Of a DNA stretch of 22,878 bases, positions 7,786-14,735 are shown piece after piece. The translations under genes and the position numbers were made by a program. Source of the stretch: Candidatus Saccharimonadota bacterium (GTDB taxonomy: Bacteria > Patescibacteriota > Saccharimonadia > Saccharimonadales > SZUA-47); assembly GCA_017993025.1 (NCBI GenBank), contig JAGONL010000006.1, forward strand, positions 1 to 22,878. Reading direction: 5' to 3'. The notes below the pieces were generated by a model. It saw only the letters and a list, made by a program, of their open reading frames with translations, ran no database searches and was not told the origin of the DNA. Each line of letters opens with the position of its first letter. Positions within the stretch are counted from its first letter, which is position 1.

Positions 7786-8556
7786 TTAAATTAATCTGTT
7801 GTCGTACGCTAAGTGATCTGGTAAAGTCTTTTTGACTTCGCTCTTTTTTTCGCGTAATTTAGCATCTACTCTTTCAAATAATTCTTGTGCAGTTTCGCCT
7901 GGTTTTAACATATCACCAGCAATCAAAATACCTAATCGTAGTTCTCCAACAGGCAACCCAGCTTTGAATAGGTGTTGCCTAACTTTTGCTACGAGTTTTT
8001 CAACAATAATTGCGATATTTTCGTCATATAATCCTTTTTTGTCTGGTTTAACACCGTGAATAATCCCCGCTAACTCGTCTGACCGGTCTCCTAGCCTGTA
8101 CCAAGAGTCGTCTGGCCTAGTAAATTTCTGTAAGGCCAGGGCAGTCTCTTTTAGATATAAATCACCTTTAGTATTACCGTATGTATCATTTAGGCGCTTT
8201 AACCCAGACAGGTCACAAAAAAACACTGCAACACTTCTTCTGTCTGGAGATTCTCCTCTTAGTCTTTTAGCGTATGAATCAATGTCTTCCCAGAATTTTT
8301 TTGGACCTTTAAGGCCCGTTACGTAATCTATTTCTGCGTTTTCAAGCGCCTGCTCTGCTTTTTCTGCACGAGCCTGGTTAATCCCGGCTTTTATGCTCAT
8401 CGGAACCGTTTCTTGTCTCTCTGAAAAAAGTGCCAGTACTGCACCGATATCTTGTACTTGCTTTGGTATTAAACCATTATTAATCAGACCCTGTTCTATA
8501 GGATTTAGCACTTCTGGTGCTGAAATTTCCGGTACTGGTGTGTTAGTTACTGTCAT
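7786..8556 (-). CDS. Degenerate GGDEF-domain protein
   Basis: A 256-residue soluble protein. Residues 1-75 are a short Pro-rich and helical lead-in, without PAS, GAF or membrane segments. Residues about 76-245 are a GGDEF (diguanylate cyclase) fold: D-Y-V-T-G-L at 77-82, the metal-binding strand F-F-C-D-L-S-G-L-K with N-D at 123-124, and G-D-x-x-L at 131-135. The signature loop is altered: where active enzymes have R-x-G-G-D-E-F, this has R-L-G-D-R-S-D-E-L (154-162), two residues longer. The I-site R-x-x-D is absent. In known cyclases this loop binds GTP, so the protein may be inactive, act as a GTP or c-di-GMP sensor, or make another product. A perfect consensus promoter lies upstream; the short leader has no ribosome-binding site. 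Confidence 0.82.
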   Translation of the reverse strand: MTVTNTPVPEISAPEVLNPIEQGLINNGLIPKQVQDIGAVLALFSERQETVPMSIKAGINQARAEKAEQALENAEIDYVTGLKGPKKFWEDIDSYAKRLRGESPDRRSVAVFFCDLSGLKRLNDTYGNTKGDLYLKETALALQKFTRPDDSWYRLGDRSDELAGIIHGVKPDKKGLYDENIAIIVEKLVAKVRQHLFKAGLPVGELRLGILIAGDMLKPGETAQELFERVDAKLREKKSEVKKTLPDHLAYDNRLI

Positions 8557-8581
8557 ATAAAAATCTACTAAGAATAGATAT

Positions 8582-8610
8582 ATTATATCAAATTATGACT
8601 ATAATGTCAA
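8582..8610 (-). promoter_or_regulatory. Perfect consensus sigma70 promoter (TTGACA-17-TATAAT)
   Basis: On the minus strand TTGACA (8610-8605), 17 bp, then TATAAT (8587-8582). The expected transcript start near 8575 gives a leader of about 18 nt with no purine-rich ribosome-binding site before the GGDEF ATG at 8556. Confidence 0.75.
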
Positions 8611-8682
8611 TAGTAAAGCAACCAGCAACAGAGTACAGTCTACACACCGGCCGTCACCCGCCACCTGATTACTGTCGTAAGT

Positions 8683-9333
8683 CTATTCTTGGCTAATAAC
8701 GTAGGATACGACAGTATCAGGGTCGTTTTCAGATTTAGAAACAGTAACGTAAATGCTATAGACAGCCGTTCTAGCAGAAAATGTCGAGGTATCGTTGTAA
8801 CCATATGAACTAACTTCTGTATAGTTTGGCTCAACAAGAGTACTTTCAAAATGCGCAACTGCATCATCAACACTCTTATCGACTGTAGTTGTAACAGACC
8901 AGCTTTTCTTACCTTCTGTCGTGTTGCTGAACACTAATGTTACTTTTTTCTCGTCTAGGTATGGTATGGCGTCTTTAGGAAAATCATCTGGCAATTCTTG
9001 TCCTGTTTCAACAGTGGTATTTCCGTCTTCATCATTGATACTAAATGAATTATCTTTTGAATCTATGTCTACATCACTTCCTGTTAGACTCTCGATAAAA
9101 CTTTCAGCAGTCTTTTCAGCGTTTTTCTTGTCTTGCTGGTTTTTATAGAATGCACCACCGGCAATAAGTGCAATTACGGCAATGATTATAAACAAGTTTT
9201 TGTTAGAATTTTTAGCTGTTTTAGCCCCTGCACTTGCTGGTGTAGTTGGCGCTGGTGATGAGGCTGGTGTTTCAGTTGGGGCTGGAGCCGTCTCGTTAGT
9301 TGCCTCTGGTTTATTTGCTGGTTCGTCTGCCAT
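8683..9333 (-). CDS. Single-pass membrane protein with extracellular domain
   Basis: A 216-residue protein. Residues 1-45 are Pro/Ala/Thr-rich and probably a disordered cytoplasmic segment. Residues about 47-63 form one transmembrane helix rich in Ile, Ala and Gly, followed by Lys/Gln/Asp, so the remaining 150 residues are likely outside the cell. The outer domain has E-L-P-D-D-F-P-K-D-A-I-P-Y, a pattern I associate with small secreted or lipoprotein domains of Gram-positive bacteria, followed by alternating beta-strand sequence. There is no lipobox. AAGGAGA (9348-9342) lies 8 nt before the ATG, a strong ribosome-binding site that fixes the start. A plausible promoter (TTGTTG, 17 bp, TAGGAT) precedes it. 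The function is unknown; an adhesive or envelope role is possible but not shown. Confidence 0.82.
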   Translation of the reverse strand: MADEPANKPEATNETAPAPTETPASSPAPTTPASAGAKTAKNSNKNLFIIIAVIALIAGGAFYKNQQDKKNAEKTAESFIESLTGSDVDIDSKDNSFSINDEDGNTTVETGQELPDDFPKDAIPYLDEKKVTLVFSNTTEGKKSWSVTTTVDKSVDDAVAHFESTLVEPNYTEVSSYGYNDTSTFSARTAVYSIYVTVSKSENDPDTVVSYVISQE

Positions 9334-9375
9334 TACTATAATCTCCTTTGGTTAAACTCTACTTATGCTTCTAGT

Positions 9376-9404
9376 ATCCTACCCCAGAGAACAAAAAGCA
9401 ACAA
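9376..9404 (-). promoter_or_regulatory. Candidate promoter of the single-pass membrane protein
   Basis: TTGTTG (9404-9399), a 17-bp spacer and TAGGAT (9381-9376) on the minus strand, giving a leader of about 35 nt that includes the strong ribosome-binding site. It lies back to back with the promoter at 9422-9450. Confidence 0.35.
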
Positions 9405-9421
9405 AAAGTATGCATTGTTTG

Positions 9422-9450
9422 TTCACTAATCTGGCTATTAAAGGTACAAT
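9422..9450 (+). promoter_or_regulatory. Promoter of the P-loop kinase-like gene, predicts a leaderless mRNA
   Basis: TTCACT (9422-9427), a 17-bp spacer and TACAAT (9445-9450). The ATG at 9459 begins 8 nt after the -10 box. Confidence 0.45.
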
Positions 9451-9458
9451 TACCATTA

Positions 9459-10055
9459 ATGAACTACAAAATTATCGCATTTACTGGGTTACCGATGGTT
9501 GGAAAATCGACAGCTAGAGAACAGCTAGAGTCATTATTAGACGAAAAAGGTATAAGCCACGAATATGTACACTTTGGTAGCACCGAGGAAGTTGAGCATA
9601 GAAATTCTGAAAACTTGTGGTCTGAAGAACAAAATAGCTGGACCATGGAGCAAAAAGAGCGTTTTGTACGTGAAGAATGGCGCGCAGAGCGAGGAATGGG
9701 CGTAATGGCAGAGAAAATGCTCCCAAAGATAAAATCTATTACAGACTCTGGAAAACTAGTGATTATTGACAACATGTACAGTGATGAAGAGCGTCACATA
9801 ATAATAGAAGAATTTGGGGATGATAACTTCTTAGTAATTGCTGTAACTGCTGATTGGGAGGTGCGCGTAGAGCGAGCTTCAAAACGAGAATATCGCCCAC
9901 TAAGTGCAGTCGAGCTAAAAGAGCGAGACGAAGCAGAAATATATAATTTACACAAAGCGCCAACAATCGCCCTAGCCCACTTTACATTCGTAAACAACGG
10001 GCAAACTAAAGAAGAACTTCGCGAAGATATAAAATCGCGCATACTTAAAGTATAG
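9459..10055 (+). CDS. P-loop kinase-like protein (UPF0200 / dephospho-CoA kinase-like)
   Basis: A 198-residue cytoplasmic nucleotide-binding protein. It opens with a beta-strand and the Walker A loop G-L-P-M-V-G-K-S-T (10-18). L-V-I-I-D-N (100-105) fits the second acidic strand. The lid region follows with R-V-E-R-A-S-K-R (136-143) and R-D-E-A-E-I (156-161), and the protein ends with A-H-F-T-F-V-N-N-G (173-181) and a terminal helix. This order resembles archaeal UPF0200 proteins and distantly dephospho-CoA kinase. The substrate is unknown; I infer a nucleotide or small-molecule kinase. It is a single gene that converges on the dnaG-rpoD-HAD operon with a 35-bp gap, where I see only a weak TGTC/GACA hairpin and no clear terminator. 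Confidence 0.78.
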   Translation: MNYKIIAFTGLPMVGKSTAREQLESLLDEKGISHEYVHFGSTEEVEHRNSENLWSEEQNSWTMEQKERFVREEWRAERGMGVMAEKMLPKIKSITDSGKLVIIDNMYSDEERHIIIEEFGDDNFLVIAVTADWEVRVERASKREYRPLSAVELKERDEAEIYNLHKAPTIALAHFTFVNNGQTKEELREDIKSRILKV

Positions 10056-10090
10056 AACTGTTTTATTGTCATTTTAATTGGACATTACAA

Positions 10091-10630
10091 CTACCAGTCA
10101 TTGTCCGTTTCTGTGAAGTCCTCAAATTCCTCAGGAGCTAATCTATCTACTAGGACTGAAAATAATCCTAGGCTATTTGCCCCTGCAATATCATGTGCTA
10201 GTCCATCGCCAATTACTGCTACATTATCCATTCTTATTCCTATACCATCAAAATAATCAATAATAGGATTAAAGAAACCACGTTGAGGTTTCTGGTAATT
10301 GTCTCCAAAGAAAACTTTTAGTTTTGATAAAGGATTCGAGGTTGGAAAACTTATCCCGTGCCATTCGCTATCTCTGTTTGTGCCTATAACAGAGCAAAGT
10401 CCTCCGCTGCTCACTGCAGTAACAAACTGCTCGTCACCTTCGCTTAACGGCTCGTCATCCTTTAGACGAGGCACAAAAGTGCCATCTATATCCAAAATCC
10501 ATGCAACGATTCCGTGTGTTTCTCTCAGGTGAACTGGATTTAAGTCACCAGGCGCATTGACATGTAAATCAGGTACAGCTCTAGAACAATACCCATACTC
10601 GCCTGGTAGAAGAGGACGACGAGTAGCCAT
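10091..10630 (-). CDS. HAD-superfamily phosphatase, YqeG-like
   Basis: A 179-residue HAD-fold hydrolase. Motif I is L-D-I-D-G-T (46-51), with Asp47 the likely nucleophile and Asp49 the acid/base. Motif II is probably V-I-G-T-N (81-85). A conserved lysine lies in Q-K-P-Q-R-G (113-118), and motif IV is G-D-G-L-A-H-D (141-147). The lack of a large cap and the G-D-x-x-x-x-D-I-x-G-A-N ending resemble YqeG-type HAD-IIIA phosphatases, some of which act on phosphatidylglycerophosphate. The substrate here is not certain. An N-terminal stretch of about 40 residues is not part of the fold. The ATG follows the rpoD stop by 3 bp, so it is the last gene of the dnaG-rpoD operon and probably translationally coupled. 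Confidence 0.78.
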   Translation of the reverse strand: MATRRPLLPGEYGYCSRAVPDLHVNAPGDLNPVHLRETHGIVAWILDIDGTFVPRLKDDEPLSEGDEQFVTAVSSGGLCSVIGTNRDSEWHGISFPTSNPLSKLKVFFGDNYQKPQRGFFNPIIDYFDGIGIRMDNVAVIGDGLAHDIAGANSLGLFSVLVDRLAPEEFEDFTETDNDW

Positions 10631-10633
10631 TAA

Positions 10634-11764
10634 TTATTTTAAGTACTCCATAAATTTGCGGGAATCTTTGTGCTTTTTGAGTTTTGCGAGTGCTTTGGCT
10701 TCAATTTGACGAATACGCTCACGTGTCACGCTAAACTCTTGGCCTACTTCTTCTAGTGTGTGGTTTTTACCGTCTTCTAGACCAAAACGTAGTCTTAAAA
10801 TCTTTTGTTCGCGCTCTGATAAACTACCTAGCAAATCTTTAACCTGCTCTTTTAGAAGCTGTCCTGTTGCGGATTCCTCAGGTGTAACAGTATCTTCGTC
10901 CTCGATAAAATCTTGCAGTACAGAATCTTCTTCGTCGTCACGAACACTGGCATCTAAACTAGAGATATCCTGCTTAATTTTCATAATATGCTCAACCTTT
11001 TCAACATCTAGCTCCATCGCTTCAGCGATTTCTTCATTTGAAGGCTCACGGTTTAGCTCCTGTGTAAGTCGGCGTTGGGTTCTGAGCAATTTATTTATGG
11101 TTTCTACCATGTGTACTGGGATACGTATAGTTCTAGCCTGGTCGGCAATAGCACGCGTAATAGCTTGGCGAATCCACCATGTAGCATAGGTTGAGAATTT
11201 AAACCCTTTATCTGGGTCAAATTTCTCAACAGCACGAAGAAGCCCTGTGTTGCCTTCTTGAATTAGGTCTAGTAAATCTAGCCCACGACCTACATAGCGC
11301 TTAGCAATCGATACAACTAGACGCATGTTAGCCTCGGCCATTTTGTCTTTTGCGCGCTTGTCACCGGCTACAACTTTCTGAGCCAATGCCAGTTCTTCAG
11401 GGGCAGTTAAAAGTGGAATTTTACCGATTTCTCTCAAATATAGTCGTACTGAGTCGTCAGCGACGTCATCAAGATAGCTGGTATCTTGAACTATGATCTC
11501 TTCGTCATCTTCTTCGTCGTCGCCCCAATCATGTGTGAATAGTTCAGGACTTGGCTCTATTAAGCCAGTTAGTTCTACTCCAGCTTCAGACATATCCGCA
11601 TAAAGCTTATCTAAAATCTCTAAGTTCTCCGGAGCTTCCGGTATCTCTTTAAAGATATCTTTTTGGTCAAATTTCCCCTCTTTAACGCCTCGGTCTAAAA
11701 TGTCTTTGGCGACTTCATCTAGAGCGTGTAGTTTGTCGTCTTTGGGTTGTTGTTTCTTTGCCAT
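10634..11764 (-). CDS. rpoD: Primary RNA polymerase sigma factor (RpoD/SigA)
   Basis: A 376-residue sigma70 protein, close in length to Gram-positive SigA. Residues 1-100 are an acidic, variable region 1.1-like part with a D-D-E-E-D-D-E-E run. Region 1.2 begins at about 102 (S-V-R-L-Y-L-R-E-I-G). Region 2 spans about 145-219, with N-M-R-L-V-V-S-I-A-K-R-Y (146-157), D-L-I-Q-E-G-N-x-G-L (166-175) and the -10-binding helix Y-A-T-W-W-I-R-Q-A-I-T-R (193-204). Region 3 follows, and region 4.2 (about 337-363) has the T-R-E-R-I-R-Q-I-E -35-binding helix. All core residues look intact, which agrees with the many TTGACA/TATAAT promoters in this window. It is the middle gene of the classical dnaG-rpoD arrangement (rpsU is absent). 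No good ribosome-binding site precedes the ATG. Confidence 0.97.
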   Translation of the reverse strand: MAKKQQPKDDKLHALDEVAKDILDRGVKEGKFDQKDIFKEIPEAPENLEILDKLYADMSEAGVELTGLIEPSPELFTHDWGDDEEDDEEIIVQDTSYLDDVADDSVRLYLREIGKIPLLTAPEELALAQKVVAGDKRAKDKMAEANMRLVVSIAKRYVGRGLDLLDLIQEGNTGLLRAVEKFDPDKGFKFSTYATWWIRQAITRAIADQARTIRIPVHMVETINKLLRTQRRLTQELNREPSNEEIAEAMELDVEKVEHIMKIKQDISSLDASVRDDEEDSVLQDFIEDEDTVTPEESATGQLLKEQVKDLLGSLSEREQKILRLRFGLEDGKNHTLEEVGQEFSVTRERIRQIEAKALAKLKKHKDSRKFMEYLK

Positions 11765-11858
11765 AATATTCTTTATTCACAAGGTTTTAAAACTGTTCTC
11801 TACTTCCGTAAATTAACGTTCTACCCTTTTGAATTTCTCCTTTTCTATAACTGCTGAT

Positions 11859-13580
11859 TTATGAAAATTGAACTACTAAATCGTCTAGTTGTTTGACTGC
11901 TTTTAGAAGTGTTGTTTGTGTTTGCTCGTCAGCTATAGCTAATTCGTTAGCTATAGCCTGTTTTTTTAGTTTTGCATACGATGTAACCAGTCTGGTGAGA
12001 AGTCGTCTAGCTTGGTAGATGAGCTCCTCTTGCTCAGTATGCTGGTAATGTTCCTCATATAGAAGTGCTAACATCTTAGCATATTCTGATTCACTTGGCG
12101 ATATGCCGGGACTATGTTGTATGAAACTTGCAGTCTCTTGCGCGCCTTCAGAGAACACATCGAGCGGTATTTGGCTTAATAGTTTCCCAATTTCAACCGA
12201 CTTCATACCACAAGCTAGAAGATGTTGCTCTCGCACGCGTTGTTCCCTGTTAATTTGTGGCTCGTTTTGTTCTGTTTTAACTCGTTTTAGCCGTTTCTCT
12301 GTTGCTGTGTTCTCGAACAATTTGGCAGAAATTGTCTCAAAACTCGTGTTTGTTTTCTCGGCTATCACTCTTGCATAATGTTCTTGCTCAACCTTATCTT
12401 TTAGCATTCGTACGATAGTCATAATTTTTGCACTAAACTGTCTTTTACCCTGGGCTGTTGTAAGGTCGCTTGCATCCGCAATTTTATCTATAAGCCAATC
12501 AACCATGTATTGAGATTTGCCAACAGTTGTCTCCCACGCACTCGGATCCTTTTTTATCAGCTCATCTGGGTCTTTACCAGAAGGAAGACTTATTATGCTC
12601 ATTTCTATTCCAAGTGCTTGGGCTAGTGGTATTGCGCGCTCAACTGCTTCCTGCCCTGCACGGTCTTCGTCAAAGGCAAGTCTAACGTCACCTGTAAATC
12701 TCTGCAGTGACTTGAGATGATATGTGGTAAGTGCAGTACCTGCAGACGCTACAACCTGTTTAATTCCTGCCTGGTGGCTAGCGACAACATCCAGGTTTCC
12801 TTCCACGACAACGACGTAGCCCGATTTTCTTATTGCCTCCTTGGCCTGTGACAAACCGAAAACTTGCCGACCTTTGTCGTACAGCGGAGTACTTGGTGTG
12901 TTGATGTATTTTGGAGAATTATTATCGCTTACTATAAGTCGAGCAGTAAACCCAACTGGTCTCCCTTGTGGGTCTAAAAGCGGAATCATAATTCGCCCAC
13001 GGAACATGTCATAAACATCATTTCCGCGCTTTGATACTAGTCCTACTTTTAGTAGTTCCGAATCTGTAAACTTATTACTGGTCAAATATTTATAGAGAGA
13101 TTTTCCATCGTTTGGCGAATAACCAAATCTAAAATCAAGTAGTGTCTGTTTTTCGTAGCCCCTAGCTTCTCTTAGATACTTAAGCGCTGGGACATTCTTT
13201 GTCAACTGTACTTGATAGAATTTTACTGCATGTTCAACTGCAGAGAAGAGCCGGTCTTTATCATTTTTTTCAAATCCAGTCCCTACTTTTGACTGAAATT
13301 CACTTAAATCAACCCCTGCTTTTCTTGCCAAAAGCTCTAGAGAGCCTTTGAAATCCATGCCTTCGACTTCTTGAATAAAACTAAAAACATCCCCGCCCTT
13401 ACCACTCGAAAAATCATGCCAAATTTGCTTCTCTGGGCTAACGATAAAACTTGGTGACTTTTCGCTTGTAAATGGACTCAAGCCTTTAAAGTTACGGCCA
13501 GATCTTTTTAATTGCACGTACTCGCTGACAACATCTTCAATACTAATCCGTGATTTGATTTCCCCAACTGCGTCTACCAT
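11859..13580 (-). CDS. dnaG: DNA primase DnaG with a zinc-less N-terminal domain
   Basis: A 573-residue replication primase that makes RNA primers at the fork. I take the ATG at 13580; the frame stays open to 13670, but the extra 30 residues have no DnaG similarity and would overlap the divergent gene. Residues 1-95 match the CHC2 zinc-ribbon domain closely (S-G-R-N-F-K-G-L, E-K-S-P-S-F, V-S-P-E-K-Q), yet the four metal ligands C-x2-H-x17-C-x2-C are replaced by Ser35, Thr38, Asp56 and Ser59 with spacing kept. The catalytic core and Toprim are intact: V-V-E-G-N-L-D (258-264), F-D-E-D-R-A-G (303-309) and D-P-D-E (337-340). The C-terminal 200 residues form the helicase-binding region. It heads an operon with rpoD 94 bp downstream. 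Candidate -10 boxes (TATTCT, TATATT) lie 9-11 nt before the ATG. Confidence 0.95.
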   Translation of the reverse strand: MVDAVGEIKSRISIEDVVSEYVQLKRSGRNFKGLSPFTSEKSPSFIVSPEKQIWHDFSSGKGGDVFSFIQEVEGMDFKGSLELLARKAGVDLSEFQSKVGTGFEKNDKDRLFSAVEHAVKFYQVQLTKNVPALKYLREARGYEKQTLLDFRFGYSPNDGKSLYKYLTSNKFTDSELLKVGLVSKRGNDVYDMFRGRIMIPLLDPQGRPVGFTARLIVSDNNSPKYINTPSTPLYDKGRQVFGLSQAKEAIRKSGYVVVVEGNLDVVASHQAGIKQVVASAGTALTTYHLKSLQRFTGDVRLAFDEDRAGQEAVERAIPLAQALGIEMSIISLPSGKDPDELIKKDPSAWETTVGKSQYMVDWLIDKIADASDLTTAQGKRQFSAKIMTIVRMLKDKVEQEHYARVIAEKTNTSFETISAKLFENTATEKRLKRVKTEQNEPQINREQRVREQHLLACGMKSVEIGKLLSQIPLDVFSEGAQETASFIQHSPGISPSESEYAKMLALLYEEHYQHTEQEELIYQARRLLTRLVTSYAKLKKQAIANELAIADEQTQTTLLKAVKQLDDLVVQFS

Positions 13581-13636
13581 ACTACTTATAGAATATAGTT
13601 TTTGACAGTACATAGCTAGCATGAGCACTTTATAGC

Positions 13637-13645
13637 TGTTAAAAT
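13637..13645 (+). promoter_or_regulatory. Extended -10 promoter (TGT-TAAAAT), predicts a leaderless mRNA
   Basis: TG at 13637-13638, one base, then TAAAAT (13640-13645). The ATG begins 6 nt later at 13652. I see no good -35. The same layout (TG-N-TAAAAT, 6 nt, ATG) precedes msrB. Confidence 0.5.
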
Positions 13646-13651
13646 AGTCAT

Positions 13652-14224
13652 ATGCAACCGCAAAACCCATACGATTTTATAATGGACCCAAGTAAGCTTA
13701 AACAACCTGCAGGGCCTAATAATAGTAAAAATAAAATTGTTGTCATGATAGCTTTAGGTTTAGTAATGATTACTGTTTTAGTTATTGGTTTTGTATTTAT
13801 TACTTCTATTGGCAAAGCGGACAACGAAGATTTAATAAGTTTACGAGCAGAACAAACAGAGCTACTTAGAATAATAGATATTGGCAAAAAAGATTTAACT
13901 GATAGTTCTCTTAAAAATCGTCTTACGAGTATGCAGGCTTTTGTAAGTTCTGACGGTGTAATTTTAGATAATTTATTGAATAAAAGAGGTGTTTCGGTTA
14001 CTAAAGAACAGCTTATTTCTAAAAAAGATAGTGACGTAGATGATGCTTTAGAAAAAGCTAAACAAGAAGGCTCTCTGGACGCAAAAATGCTAGAAGTTGT
14101 CTCAGATATTAGCAATTCTTACTATAAAACACTTAAGGACTCGCTAGCTACGGCAACAACAAAAATTGAAAAAGACTTACTCAATACTTTAATAGCCAAT
14201 ATAGAGGCGTCAGCTACCAACTAG
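13652..14224 (+). CDS. Single-pass membrane protein, unknown function
   Basis: A 190-residue protein not assigned to a family. Residues 1-27 are Pro/Asn/Lys-rich and probably cytoplasmic. Residues about 28-52 are one transmembrane helix. The rest, predicted to lie outside the cell, is charged and almost entirely helical, starting with an E-D-L-I-S-L-R-A-E-Q-T-E-L heptad-like stretch, so a helical bundle or short coiled coil is likely. There is no signal-peptidase site or lipobox. The gene is divergent from dnaG (71 bp between start codons) and converges on the MmcQ/YjbR gene with 4 bp between stops. The promoter position predicts a leaderless transcript. Similar short one-TM helical proteins are frequent in CPR genomes, but that does not give a role. 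Confidence 0.82.
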   Translation: MQPQNPYDFIMDPSKLKQPAGPNNSKNKIVVMIALGLVMITVLVIGFVFITSIGKADNEDLISLRAEQTELLRIIDIGKKDLTDSSLKNRLTSMQAFVSSDGVILDNLLNKRGVSVTKEQLISKKDSDVDDALEKAKQEGSLDAKMLEVVSDISNSYYKTLKDSLATATTKIEKDLLNTLIANIEASATN

Positions 14225-14228
14225 CCAC

Positions 14229-14585
14229 TTATTTAAATATAGGGATGTGGCCTTTTGTTCCTAAGACCAAGTTGTAGCTATGAATAATCATATCTTTGAT
14301 ATCTTGGTCTTCTAACTGGCCGGTGAGCAAAATTGTGTTCCAGTGCTTTTTGCTCAAATGGTAGCCCTCTAGTACTGTTTCATATTTTTCGCGCAATAAT
14401 ACAGCTAGGGTTGGGTCGCATTTTAAACTAACAGAAACGGGCGTTTTTTTCTCTGGCATCAAGGCAAACATCTTATCTTCACCTTTGACCGGAACCTTAT
14501 AAACAGCCACGCCTTCACCAAAAGGATAATCCAATTTTGAATTGGGCATATTAAGTATAAATTCTTCCACTTCCTTACGCGTCAT
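14229..14585 (-). CDS. MmcQ/YjbR family protein
   Basis: A 118-residue protein of the MmcQ/YjbR (DUF419) family, a small CyaY-like fold described as DNA-binding in some members but without a firm function. Visible family features are the N-terminal T-R-K-E-V-E-E-F helix, D-Y-P-F-G-E-G-V-A-V-Y-K-V (19-31), K-M-F-A-L (38-42), S-L-K-C-D-P (53-58), G-Y-H-L-S-K-K-H-W-N-T-I (74-85) and a C-terminal helix pair ending in S-Y-N-L-V. The length is typical of the family. It converges on the preceding one-TM gene. TAATAT ends 6 nt before the ATG, consistent with leaderless expression. Confidence 0.9.
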   Translation of the reverse strand: MTRKEVEEFILNMPNSKLDYPFGEGVAVYKVPVKGEDKMFALMPEKKTPVSVSLKCDPTLAVLLREKYETVLEGYHLSKKHWNTILLTGQLEDQDIKDMIIHSYNLVLGTKGHIPIFK

Positions 14586-14591
14586 AGGGAT

Positions 14592-14597
14592 ATATTA
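14592..14597 (-). promoter_or_regulatory. Candidate -10 box of the MmcQ/YjbR gene
   Basis: TAATAT (14597-14592, minus strand) with 6 nt to the ATG at 14585. The hexamer is weak and the region is AT-rich, so this rests mainly on the same spacing recurring before other genes. Confidence 0.3.
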
Positions 14598-14642
14598 ACA
14601 TATAGAAGTTAATAGATTTGCCATTTGCAATGACCCCATTAA

Positions 14643-14735
14643 CCTAGAATTAGCAATTAACAATTAGCGTTGTAGCTACATTGTTAATTGATAAATGTTA
14701 ATTCTAGGGAAAATGCTAATCGATAATTGTTAATT
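14643..14735. repeat. Inverted array of AATTARC-type heptamers around a palindrome
   Basis: Three tandem heptamers AATTAGC, AATTAAC, AATTAGC (14648-14668) are followed by the perfect 10-bp palindrome TGTAGCTACA (14671-14680). The same unit then runs in reverse: GTTAATT, GATAAAT, GTTAATT (14683-14703), an 11-bp gap, then GCTAATC, GATAATT, GTTAATT (14715-14735). CCTAGAATTA at 14643 is matched by its complement at 14696-14706 with one or two differences, so the block can fold as a long hairpin. The last heptamer supplies the stop codon of orn. It could act as a transcript end for orn, although there is no U-tract. Confidence 0.75.

Noticed and set aside
10056..10090. Rho-independent terminator between the convergent kinase and HAD genes
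   Set aside because: Only a 4-bp TGTC/GACA stem with a 10-nt AT loop is present, without a convincing U-run.
13581..13670. Longer DnaG start at 13670
   Set aside because: The extra 30 residues lack DnaG similarity and run through the start and promoter of the divergent gene at 13652.
13648..14115. 155-residue minus-strand reading frame opposite the one-TM gene
   Set aside because: It is Ser/Leu-rich antisense sequence of a gene with a good promoter and a clear membrane helix.
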